Shown piece after piece: positions 1-5,932 of a DNA stretch of 5,983 bases. Location of the stretch: positions 1-5,983 of the forward strand of contig JAGGVW010000260.1 of assembly GCA_021157805.1 (NCBI GenBank), read 5' to 3'. Position 1 is the stretch's first letter, and every line of letters begins with the position of its first letter. The position numbers and the translations under genes were made by a program. The notes beneath the pieces are model-generated. The model had not been told where the DNA came from, made no database searches, and saw nothing but the letters and a program-made list of their open reading frames with translations. This DNA comes from a bacterium (GTDB lineage Bacteria; Ratteibacteria; UBA8468; B48-G9; JAFGKM01).

Positions 1-123
1 GTTTAAAACTGATGGAGTGAACTTTTGAGTATGCCAGGATATTGGTTTTACCATTGCATTTTTTATTTTCTGTATATCCACTTTCTTCAAAACAAAATTC
101 TTGATTTCCCCTTCTTCTTTTTT
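1..123 (-). pseudogene. Internal fragment of a second copy of the 178-residue hypothetical gene
   Basis: On the minus strand this is an uninterrupted 41-codon stretch equal to codons 33-73 of the gene at 625-1161. Five codons differ. Four differences are silent (AAG/AAA, ATT/ATC, GGA/GGG, GAG/GAA) and one is a double change turning Glu47 into Val. No start or stop is present: one end runs off the window and the other ends at the repeat boundary. It is probably a piece of the same gene from a related strain joined here by assembly, so it should not be counted as a separate gene of this genome. Confidence 0.5.
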
Positions 124-125
124 TA
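1..125. repeat. Inverted repeat, left arm (copy of 719-843)
   Basis: Read as its reverse complement, this stretch matches 719-843 base for base, with position n pairing to 844-n. There are six substitutions (46, 79, 80, 103, 109, 115) and no gaps. The match stops abruptly just after the T-run at 118-124 and may continue beyond the start of the window. Five of the six differences fall on third codon positions of the duplicated gene, so the copy looks like a related allele rather than error-ridden sequence. A chimeric join at a contig end is the likeliest origin. A true inverted duplication is the alternative. Confidence 0.93.
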
Positions 126-610
126 TTTATCTTTTATTTGTTCTTTCTCTGATTATAGTTGGTTTTATTGACATAGATACTTTTTTAATTTCAGATGTTG
201 TTGTTATTCCCTGTAATTTACTTGGTCTTATATTCTCTACTGCTTTTCCTCATATCCATCATTTATCAGGGAATTTTGAAAGTTTTATTTACTCTTTTGA
301 AGGCATTTTACTTGGAGGTGGAGTTCTTATATTACTATCTTTTGCAGGGAAAATTGCTTTTAAAAAAGATGCAATGGGAGGAGGGGATGTTAAACTTCTT
401 GCAATGATTGGTTCTTTCCTTGGATGGAAATGTGTTTTTCTTACTTTATTTTTTGGTTCTCTTTTTGGCACTATTATAAGTTTAATTTTAATTGGACTTA
501 AAAAGAGAAAAATAGAGGACTATGTGCCTTTTGGTCCTTATTTAGGGTTGGGGGCTGTTATAAGTTTGTTTTTCAAAGGGCATGATTTTCTTGGCTTTTT
601 TATAAATTAA
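101..610 (+). CDS. Type IV prepilin peptidase (A24 family), 5' end missing
   Basis: This is an integral-membrane aspartic protease of the PilD/GspO type, which cleaves the leader of type IV prepilins or pseudopilins at the inner membrane. The peptidase half is clear. A hydrophobic segment runs into an IDIDTFLISD block (about 167-196) that holds the first conserved Asp. The GGGDVKLLAMIG block (377-412) carries the GxGD aspartate at 386-388, and a VPFGPYLGLGA block lies near the C-terminus between further membrane helices. Family members usually have Pro where this one has Ser before the second Asp (ISD instead of IPD). PilD proteins are usually about 250 residues or more with an N-terminal methylase domain and Cys pairs, which are absent here. 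The frame can be read from a TTG at 101, but 1-125 is an inverted copy of sequence from the next gene, so native coding is trustworthy only from about 125. Upstream the same frame meets TGA at 26-28. A short CpaA-like enzyme of about 170 residues is possible, but the C-terminal block looks PilD-like. The stop is TAA, 14 nt before the next gene. Confidence 0.85.
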   Translation: MISPSSFFIYLLFVLSLIIVGFIDIDTFLISDVVVIPCNLLGLIFSTAFPHIHHLSGNFESFIYSFEGILLGGGVLILLSFAGKIAFKKDAMGGGDVKLLAMIGSFLGWKCVFLTLFFGSLFGTIISLILIGLKKRKIEDYVPFGPYLGLGAVISLFFKGHDFLGFFIN

Positions 611-624
611 TGTGAAGAAGAAAA

Positions 625-1161
625 ATGAGTTATCCAAGTATTGAAATTGTAAAAGAGTTCTTTACAATCCATAGTTTTCTTGTTCTTGAAATAGAGGATA
701 TACTTTTTGTGAAAAATTTAAAAAAAGAGGAAGGAGAAATTAAGAATTTTGTTTTGAAGAAAGAAGATATACAGAAAATAAAAAATGCAATGGTAAAGCC
801 AATATCCTGGCATACTCAAAAGTTCACTCCATCAGTTTTAAACAAATTCCCTGAAATATTTGATTTTCTGAAAATGAATTTTTCCGAAGGTATAAAAAGA
901 TTTCTGAAGAATGAAAAATTCCTTAAAATTCTTGTAATTCCTGCTCTTCCTTCAACAGAAAGTTTAAGGAAACAAAGTATTGAAATAATGAAAAACAAAG
1001 GGCTTGATAATGTAATTCTTTTTCCAACAGTGATTTCTGCTCTTGTTGAAAAAATAAATTCAAGAAAGGTCTATCTTTCTTTTACAAATGAAATATTGAG
1101 GATTTTAAAGTTTTATGATTTTTTTTCTGAAGAAAGAGAACTTCCTTTTAAAGGAAAATGA
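625..1161 (+). CDS. Hypothetical basic protein, 178 aa, between prepilin peptidase and recG
   Basis: I do not recognise this protein. It is a soluble Lys/Glu-rich polypeptide with no signal peptide and no convincing membrane helix. The second half alternates predicted strands and helices. An ILVIPALPSTESLRK stretch (about residues 102-116) is followed by a helix, then NVILFPTVISALVEKI, then KVYLSF, which would suit a small alpha/beta fold, though that is only impression. The ATG at 625 follows a purine-rich GAAGAAG at 614-620. The TGA stop overlaps the recG start by 4 nt (ATGA), which suggests translational coupling. A 41-codon piece is duplicated in inverted form at the window start. Four of the five codon differences between the copies are silent, which supports that this frame is really translated and under selection. 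Confidence 0.75.
   Translation: MSYPSIEIVKEFFTIHSFLVLEIEDILFVKNLKKEEGEIKNFVLKKEDIQKIKNAMVKPISWHTQKFTPSVLNKFPEIFDFLKMNFSEGIKRFLKNEKFLKILVIPALPSTESLRKQSIEIMKNKGLDNVILFPTVISALVEKINSRKVYLSFTNEILRILKFYDFFSEERELPFKGK
719..843. repeat. Inverted repeat, right arm (native copy)
   Basis: This is the partner of 1-125 in inverted orientation. It lies wholly inside the intact reading frame of the 178-residue hypothetical gene, whose protein reads smoothly across both edges, so this arm is probably the original location. The 593 bases between the arms hold the prepilin peptidase segment and the first 31 codons of the hypothetical gene. Confidence 0.9.
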
Positions 1162-3185
1162 ATATCACTCTTAAAACAACACTTTCTGCTATACCATCAA
1201 TTGGAGAAAAGAGATATAAGTATTTTAAAAAGTTGAATATTCGGAATGTAGAAGATTTACTGTTTTATTTCCCGAGAAAATATATTGATTTAAGAGGTGT
1301 TAAAAAGATATGTGATTTAAAAGAAGGTGAAATTGCAACAGTAAAAGCAACTGTTATTGCACGAGAAGAGAAAAAAATATGGGGAAAAACTCCATATCTT
1401 AAAGTTGCTGTTTCTGACAACAGTGGTATTTTATATCTTATTTTTTTTAACCAGACATATCTTAAAGATGTGTTTAAACAGGGAGAAAAGTTTTTTATTT
1501 ATGGAAAAGTAGAAACTTTTAATAATCAACTTCAGATGGTTTCACCTTTTTATGAAAAAGAAGAAAAAGGGAAAATGGATTTTATTTTACCTGTTTATCC
1601 ACTTACAGAAGGATTAACACACAGATTCTTAAGGAAAGTTATTAAATTTGTTCTTAACAATCTTTCAGAATATCCTGCCGAATTTTTACCAATTAAAGAA
1701 AGACAGAAACTCGGATTTTCAAATATAAAACATGCTTTAAAAAATATACATTTTCCATATTCAGAAATAAATCTTCAAAAGGCAAGGAATTATTTAATTT
1801 TCAGAGAGTTTTTTATTTTACAGTTAAATTTACTATGGAAGAAAAGTAAAGAGCAGATTTCACAAAAAAAAGAAGACACACATAAAGTAAAAATTAATAA
1901 AAATATTATAGACATCTTTCAATCAAAACTGCCTTTTAAACTGACAGATGGACAGAAAAAAGTCCTTGAAGAGATTGTTGGAGACATAAGAAATGAAAAA
2001 CTCATAAGACGGCTAATACATGGAGAAGTTGGTTCTGGTAAGACAGTAATAGCAATTTTTTCTTTATGGATTTTTGCCCGTCTTGAATATCAGTCAATTT
2101 TGCTTGCACCGACAGAAATTCTTGCTGAACAACATTATCTTAACTGGCAGCAATTTTTTCTTAAACAGGATATAGAAGTTTCTTTACTCGTTGGGCAACT
2201 TCCTGAAAAAGAAAAAGAAGAGATACGAGATAAAATAAAAAATGGAGAGATTAAAGTTGTTATAGGAACACATGCTCTTTTAAGTGAAGGAGTTGAATTT
2301 AAAAATTTAAAAATGGTGGTTGTTGATGAGCAACATAAATTTGGAGTCCAGCAGAGAGAAGTTTTAAAACAAAAAGGGGAGGGGGTTCATCACATAGTTA
2401 TGAGTGCAACACCTATACCAAGAAGTGTGGCTCTTACAATTTATGGTAATATGGACTTTTCAACTCTTGGAGAATTGCCAAAAGGTAAGAGGAATGTAAT
2501 TACATATCTTTTTCATAAAGAAGAAAAAAGTAGAATATATTCTTTCATAAAATATCAGGTTGGGAAAGGAGAAAAAGGTTTTATTGTTACTCCATCAATT
2601 AAAGGCAACGAAGATATAAAATCAGCAGAAGAAGAGTATGAAAGGATAAAGGAAGTTTTACCTGAAATTAAAGCAGGGATTATTTATGGGAAAATGAAGC
2701 AGGAAGAGAAGGAAAAAGTAATGGATATGTTTAGAAAAGGGGAGATAAAACTTCTTGTTGCGACTACAGTTGTTGAATCAGGAATAGATGTTCCAGAAGC
2801 AAGTTTTATAGTGGTGGAACAGGCAGAAAGATTTGGACTTTCTCAACTTCATCAATTAAGAGGGAGGGTTGGAAGAAGCGGGAAAACAGGATATTGTTTC
2901 CTTGTTGTCTATACTGAAAAAAGGGAAATACTTGAAAGGATTGAAAGTTTTATCCAGGCAGAAAGCGGATTTGAAATAGCAGAAATTGACCTTAAGTTGA
3001 GAGGTCCTGGCGACCTTCTCGGGACAAGACAGCATGGCATCCCACCATTAAAAATTGGTGATATAATGAAAGATATGAAACTTTTGAAACTAGCAAGGAA
3101 AAAAGTTGAAGAAATACTTAAAAATGACCCACAACTTAAAGAGGAAAAAAATAAAAATTTAAAGGAATTGATAAATGTTCAGTGA
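1158..3185 (+). CDS. recG: ATP-dependent DNA helicase RecG
   Basis: RecG is a cytoplasmic superfamily 2 translocase that remodels stalled replication forks and branch-migrates Holliday junctions. At 675 residues it is full length (E. coli RecG is 693). The N-terminus has the helix-hairpin-helix-like LSAIPSIGEKRYKYFKKL, then FPRKYIDLRG leading into the OB-fold wedge domain (about residues 55-150). Helicase motifs follow in order: Walker A GEVGSGKT (289-296, Lys295), LAPTEILAEQH, Walker B DEQH (390-393), SATPIPRS (from 416), ATTVVESGIDVPEA, and QLRGRVGRSG (566-575) with its arginines. The C-terminal LRGPGDLLGTRQHG block is typical of RecG and sets it apart from Mfd and PriA. The start is the ATG overlapping the upstream TGA. 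AAGGA at 1151-1155 sits unusually close to it, but the N-terminus aligns well with the family. The 3' end overlaps the glycosyltransferase start by 11 nt. None of about 44 Gly codons is TGA, which bears on the genetic code question raised by pcm. Confidence 0.97.
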   Translation: MNITLKTTLSAIPSIGEKRYKYFKKLNIRNVEDLLFYFPRKYIDLRGVKKICDLKEGEIATVKATVIAREEKKIWGKTPYLKVAVSDNSGILYLIFFNQTYLKDVFKQGEKFFIYGKVETFNNQLQMVSPFYEKEEKGKMDFILPVYPLTEGLTHRFLRKVIKFVLNNLSEYPAEFLPIKERQKLGFSNIKHALKNIHFPYSEINLQKARNYLIFREFFILQLNLLWKKSKEQISQKKEDTHKVKINKNIIDIFQSKLPFKLTDGQKKVLEEIVGDIRNEKLIRRLIHGEVGSGKTVIAIFSLWIFARLEYQSILLAPTEILAEQHYLNWQQFFLKQDIEVSLLVGQLPEKEKEEIRDKIKNGEIKVVIGTHALLSEGVEFKNLKMVVVDEQHKFGVQQREVLKQKGEGVHHIVMSATPIPRSVALTIYGNMDFSTLGELPKGKRNVITYLFHKEEKSRIYSFIKYQVGKGEKGFIVTPSIKGNEDIKSAEEEYERIKEVLPEIKAGIIYGKMKQEEKEKVMDMFRKGEIKLLVATTVVESGIDVPEASFIVVEQAERFGLSQLHQLRGRVGRSGKTGYCFLVVYTEKREILERIESFIQAESGFEIAEIDLKLRGPGDLLGTRQHGIPPLKIGDIMKDMKLLKLARKKVEEILKNDPQLKEEKNKNLKELINVQ

Positions 3186-3879
3186 AATTGCAGTTGTTAT
3201 ACCGGCTCATAATGAAGAAAAAAATATAGGAGAGGTTGTGAGAGAGGCAAAAGAAGTTTTTGAAAAAGTGATAGTGGTAAATGATGGCTCAACAGATAAA
3301 ACAGAAGAAATTGCTAAAAAAGAAGGTGCTATTGTTCTTTCTCATAGTCAATGTAAAGGTAAAGGTGCTGCTTTAAAAACAGGTTTTTCATATATTGTTT
3401 CTGAAAATATCCCTGCTTTTTTTACAATTGATGGTGATGGACAGCATTTACTTTCAGATATTGAAAATTTCATAAAAGAATATAAAAGAAAAAAAAGAGC
3501 AGGAATATTTATTGGAAAAAGAAAAATTGTTTCCACTGATATGCCTTTGATAAGAAGAATTACAAATACTTCTATGTCAATTTTAATTTCTTTACTCTCA
3601 TTTCAGTGGATACCTGATACTCAATGTGGATACCGATTGATAAAAAAAGAAGTAATAGAAAAAGTAAATCTTTTAACTTCTCATTATGAAACAGAGTCAG
3701 AACTTTTAATTAAGGCATCGTGGAAGGGATTTAAAATTGCTTCTGTTCCAATTCAAACAGTTTACAGAGCCGAAAGAAGTCAGATTAGACCTGTAAGAGA
3801 CACAATAAGGTTTTTTAGAATGATTTTAACAATAATTTTTCCGCCTCTTTCAAGGATAAAAATATGGAAAGAAAAATAA
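3175..3879 (+). CDS. Glycosyltransferase family 2 (polyprenyl-phosphate sugar synthase-like)
   Basis: This is a GT-A fold nucleotide-sugar transferase of family 2, 234 residues. The N-terminus [17 protein letters not shown] is the typical first strand and nucleotide-binding loop. VNDGSTD follows at residues 35-41, and the metal-binding DGDGQH at 86-91 supplies the DxD (Asp86, Asp88). DTQCGYRL (148-155) and a [18 protein letters not shown] stretch complete a pattern usual in the dolichyl/undecaprenyl-phosphate mannose or glucose synthase group. There is no strong membrane anchor, only a hydrophobic patch near the C-terminus ([12 protein letters not shown]) that could contact the membrane. Donor and acceptor cannot be told from sequence. 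A role in supplying lipid-linked sugar for envelope polymers or protein glycosylation is inference. The ATG lies inside the recG 3' end (11-nt overlap), and the gene's own end overlaps pcm by 16 nt, which implies coupled translation. Confidence 0.9.
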   Translation: MFSEIAVVIPAHNEEKNIGEVVREAKEVFEKVIVVNDGSTDKTEEIAKKEGAIVLSHSQCKGKGAALKTGFSYIVSENIPAFFTIDGDGQHLLSDIENFIKEYKRKKRAGIFIGKRKIVSTDMPLIRRITNTSMSILISLLSFQWIPDTQCGYRLIKKEVIEKVNLLTSHYETESELLIKASWKGFKIASVPIQTVYRAERSQIRPVRDTIRFFRMILTIIFPPLSRIKIWKEK

Positions 3880-4514
3880 ACTTTGAAAGATTAAGAAAAA
3901 AGATGGTTGAGACACAACTTATTCCAAGAGGAATAAAAGATAAAAAAATTATTGAGGCATTTCTGATTGTTCCAAGAGAAAAATTTGTTTCAGAAAATCT
4001 GAAAGAATCCGCTTATGATGATACTCCTCTCCCGATAGGTGAAGGACAAACAATAAGCCAGCCATACATAGTTGCTCTTATGACAGAACTCCTTCAGTTA
4101 AAAGGCGGAGAAAAAGTTCTTGAAATATGAACTGGCAGTGGCTATCAGGCAGCAGTTTTATCTGAAATTGGGTGTGATGTTTATTCTGTTGAAAGAATTC
4201 CATCTCTTGCAACAAGAGCAGGGAAAATTCTTCAACAACTTGGCTATATCGTAAAAATAAAAATAGGAGATGGAACACTTGGCTGGGAAGAATATGCTCC
4301 CTATGACGGAATTATTGTAACTGCTGCGGGACCCAAAATTCCTCAATCTTTGCTTACACAATTAAAAGAAGGTGGAAGGATTGTTATGCCTGTTGGAGAT
4401 ATGTATTTACAGGAACTCATCAGGATTACAAAAGTTAAAGGAAAATTTATAAAAGAAAATTTTGGTGGTTGCCAATTTGTTCCTCTTAAAGGAAAAGAGG
4501 GCTGGAATGAATGA
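3864..4514 (+). pseudogene. pcm: Protein-L-isoaspartate O-methyltransferase, in-frame TGA at codon 89
   Basis: This SAM-dependent repair enzyme methylates L-isoaspartyl residues in aged proteins. The 217-codon frame is normal family length. It reads [14 protein letters not shown], then VPREKFV, then [17 protein letters not shown], then the SAM-binding motif VLEI-TGA-TGSGYQAAVL. The TGA at 4128-4130 occupies the place of the first Gly in VLEIGTGSGYQ, one base from GGA. After it the same frame runs on intact through VTAAGPKIPQSLL, GGRIVMPVG and the closing FVPLKGKEGW to TGA at 4512-4514. Read literally, the product stops after 88 residues without the catalytic core. Since everything downstream is well conserved, the change is either very recent, a base-call or strain-mixture artefact, or (unlikely) read through. 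Organism-wide UGA=Gly is contradicted by the other genes here. The start at 3864 overlaps the glycosyltransferase by 16 nt and is the natural family start. Confidence 0.9.
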
Positions 4515-4568
4515 GATTGAAAATATTATTTCCATCTATTTTAACGCATATGAATGAAATTTTAAAAA

Positions 4569-4577
4569 TGATATAAT
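4569..4577 (+). promoter_or_regulatory. Extended -10 promoter for the LolA-like gene
   Basis: TGATATAAT is a perfect TATAAT hexamer (4572-4577) with the TG of an extended -10. No good -35 lies at the usual spacing (TATGAA at 4549-4554 is poor), which extended -10 promoters tolerate. Transcription would begin near 4584 and leave a leader of about 13 nt that just includes the ribosome binding site. In such AT-rich DNA TATAAT can arise by chance, but the position between pcm and an otherwise unlinked gene is right. Confidence 0.45.
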
Positions 4578-4584
4578 AAAAGAA

Positions 4585-4591
4585 AAGGAGG
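4585..4591 (+). promoter_or_regulatory. Strong Shine-Dalgarno for the LolA-like gene
   Basis: AAGGAGG lies 5 nt before the ATG at 4597 and continues as GG. It is by far the strongest ribosome binding site in the window. The upstream genes start at overlaps with weak sites, so this one fits independent, efficient translation and fixes the start codon. Confidence 0.8.
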
Positions 4592-4596
4592 GGATT

Positions 4597-5364
4597 ATGA
4601 AAAAAAAATTTATTTTGTTGTTTGTGTTTTTTTGTTTAATTTCATTTGCTGAAATAAGTAAGGAAGAATTTTTAAAAAAGGTTGTGGAGAACTACAAAGG
4701 TGTTCCGTATCTAAGTGGTGAAATTGAAATGAAAATGGATATGATGGGGAAGGTAATAACAATGCCTATGAAATTCTGGAAAAAAAATAAAAAGTTTAAA
4801 ATGGAGATGACTTATCAGCAACCAGGGATGGAACAGGAAATGGAGATATCAATGTTATTTGATGGAAAAAAGATGCTCCAGTATCAGAAATTAACCAATA
4901 CTGTCATTAAATTTGATTTAACAAAATTTCCTGATGACTTAAGGAATGAGTGGGAGAAAAAATATGATTTTGGAAAAACAACAATCCCTGACCTTGAAAA
5001 AATTTCCAGCAATTTAAAAGTAAGTGAAAAAATAAAAAATGGTAAGAATTATTATGTTTTAACAGTTGAGAATCTTCAATCATTGAAAAAAGATGTTCCT
5101 GCTCTGAAAGGTAAAAATGTTCAATTTTTTAATAAAGTTATTGCTTGGTTACATAGAGACAATCTTATTCCTGAAAAAATTTCCTTTTATGCAGATACAG
5201 AAAGACCAGGTATGGAGATAATTTTTAAATCATTGAGTAAAGCACCAATTGAAGATAGCGTTTTTAAACTTGATATTCCAGAAGACGCAAAAATTATGGA
5301 TATGACAGATATGATGGTAAATATGGTGAAGAAGATGAAAGAACAACAAACTCCACAGAGATAA
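4597..5364 (+). CDS. Secreted LolA-like outer membrane lipoprotein-sorting protein
   Basis: This is a 255-residue exported protein resembling the LolA/LolB-like fold group, half beta-barrels that carry lipids or lipoproteins across the periplasm. The signal peptide is MKKK plus a hydrophobic core ending SFA (16-18), with likely signal peptidase I cleavage before Glu19. Cys13 is not in a lipobox, so it is probably soluble. The mature part opens with a helix (KEEFLKKVVENYKGV) followed by alternating strands such as GEIEMKMDMMG, MPMKFWKKNKKFKMEM and SMLFDGKKMLQYQ. This strand pattern is the hallmark of the group. A PEKISFYAD strand and the FKLDIPEDAKIMD ending are also typical. Methionine is frequent, about 20 residues, clustered near residues 45-90 and at 235-250. 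Exact cargo is unknown, and a periplasmic lipid or lipoprotein carrier is inference from fold pattern. The gene has its own promoter and RBS, 82 nt after pcm, and ends TAA 31 nt from a convergent tRNA gene. Confidence 0.75.
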   Translation: MKKKFILLFVFFCLISFAEISKEEFLKKVVENYKGVPYLSGEIEMKMDMMGKVITMPMKFWKKNKKFKMEMTYQQPGMEQEMEISMLFDGKKMLQYQKLTNTVIKFDLTKFPDDLRNEWEKKYDFGKTTIPDLEKISSNLKVSEKIKNGKNYYVLTVENLQSLKKDVPALKGKNVQFFNKVIAWLHRDNLIPEKISFYADTERPGMEIIFKSLSKAPIEDSVFKLDIPEDAKIMDMTDMMVNMVKKMKEQQTPQR

Positions 5365-5395
5365 AATTTCCCTTCTGTTAACCCGGTTCTTGCAG

Positions 5396-5468
5396 TAGGC
5401 CGTGCAGGAGTCGAACCTGCAACCTTGGCATTAAGAGTGCCCTGCTCTGCCAGTTGAGCTAACGGCCC
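5396..5468 (-). tRNA. tRNA-Lys (anticodon CTT)
   Basis: A complete 73-nt cloverleaf reads on the minus strand. The acceptor stem is GGGCCGT/ACGGCCT with a G1-U72 wobble. The D arm is GCTC/GAGC with the conserved GG in its loop. The anticodon loop is CTCTTAA (5431-5437) with anticodon CTT at 5435-5433. There is a 5-nt variable loop, and the T arm is GCAGG/CCTGC with loop TTCGACT. The discriminator is A, as expected for lysine. The last anticodon-stem pair is a G27-A43 mismatch. CCA is not encoded (CTG follows), so the cell needs a CCA-adding enzyme. It faces the LolA-like gene and decodes AAG. Confidence 0.95.
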
Positions 5469-5575
5469 ATATACTAAGTTTTGGGGCTGAAATCCTTTAT
5501 TTTTCTTGTCTTTTGAGTAATTTTCATTATTTTATTTAGTTATATTTAATTTTACTTTTTTATATCTTTTTCCAG

Positions 5576-5600
5576 AATTTTGACTACAATTTTGACTACA
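5576..5600. repeat. Tandem 12-nt direct repeat (AATTTTGACTAC twice)
   Basis: AATTTTGACTACA occurs at 5576-5588 and again at 5588-5600, sharing one base, so the period is 12 and the match is exact. It starts 107 nt from the 5' end of tRNA-Lys. On the minus strand it falls in a 20-codon frame (5552-5614) reading MTLKNVVKIVVKILEKDIKK, with no recognisable ribosome binding site. Short tandem repeats beside a tRNA gene can be arm-type binding sites of a tyrosine integrase, but no integrase is visible here. Confidence 0.8.
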
Positions 5601-5793
5601 TTTTTTAATGTCATCTACATTTGTGAAAGAACTATAAAAAATTATATCTATTTTTAAAAAGATGTCAATAAAGATTTAAAAAAGTAAATTTTTAGATTTT
5701 TTGAAAATTGCCTTTTAAAAATAACATCTCTCAAAAAGCAAGATAGACAAAGGATTGGGTAAATTTTTATTAAGAGTTTAAAAAGCAAAGCAC

Positions 5794-5870
5794 AAAATCC
5801 TTTATCAAATAAGCAATTCAGAAGTTAAAAAATTTTAAATCTCTTGAATTGCAATACAGATAAGGATTTT
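5794..5870. repeat. Nested inverted repeat, 77-nt imperfect hairpin
   Basis: The outer arms AAAATCCTTTATC (5794-5806) and GATAAGGATTTT (5859-5870) pair with a single bulged base. The inner arms GCAATTCA (5813-5820) and TGAATTGC (5845-5852) pair perfectly, separated from the outer stem by a symmetrical 6/6 internal loop. The 24-nt loop is A/T-rich. Two concentric stems of this length are more than AT-rich chance would readily give. It could be a structured RNA, a small mobile-element remnant or a protein-binding palindrome. Nothing in it decides between these. Confidence 0.6.
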
Positions 5871-5907
5871 ACAAATTCATAAGGAATATTAAAAATTTAA
5901 AATTGTG

Positions 5908-5932
5908 AAATCCCTTAACTGGCTTGGGATTT
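5908..5932. repeat. Small hairpin AAATCCC/GGGATTT
   Basis: A perfect 7-bp inverted repeat, AAATCCC (5908-5914) and GGGATTT (5926-5932), encloses an 11-base loop TTAACTGGCTT. No T-run follows directly on the plus strand, and the minus strand downstream (CACAATTTTAAATTTTTAA) is only interrupted T tracts. A terminator is therefore possible only weakly, and only for a minus-strand transcript entering from beyond the window. Confidence 0.5.

Noticed and set aside
4128..4130. Selenocysteine insertion at the pcm TGA.
   Set aside because: The position is an invariant Gly of the SAM-binding loop, not a redox site. No selenoprotein version is expected, and I see no clear SECIS-like hairpin just downstream.
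4078..4361. Open minus-strand frames opposite pcm.
   Set aside because: They lie antisense to the clearly conserved methyltransferase frame and have no family resemblance.
3864..4514. Genome-wide UGA-to-glycine code (as in Gracilibacteria/SR1).
   Set aside because: No other gene has an internal TGA at a Gly site, recG has about 44 Gly codons without one, and the hypothetical gene, recG and pcm all end sensibly at TGA.
4507..4557. 16-codon frame starting at the end of pcm (MNEIENIISIYFNAYE).
   Set aside because: It is too short, has no ribosome binding site and no support. It is probably spacer sequence.
5365..5395. Terminator between the LolA-like gene and the tRNA.
   Set aside because: The only symmetry is around TTAACCCGGTT, which leaves no room for a loop, and no T-run follows in either direction.
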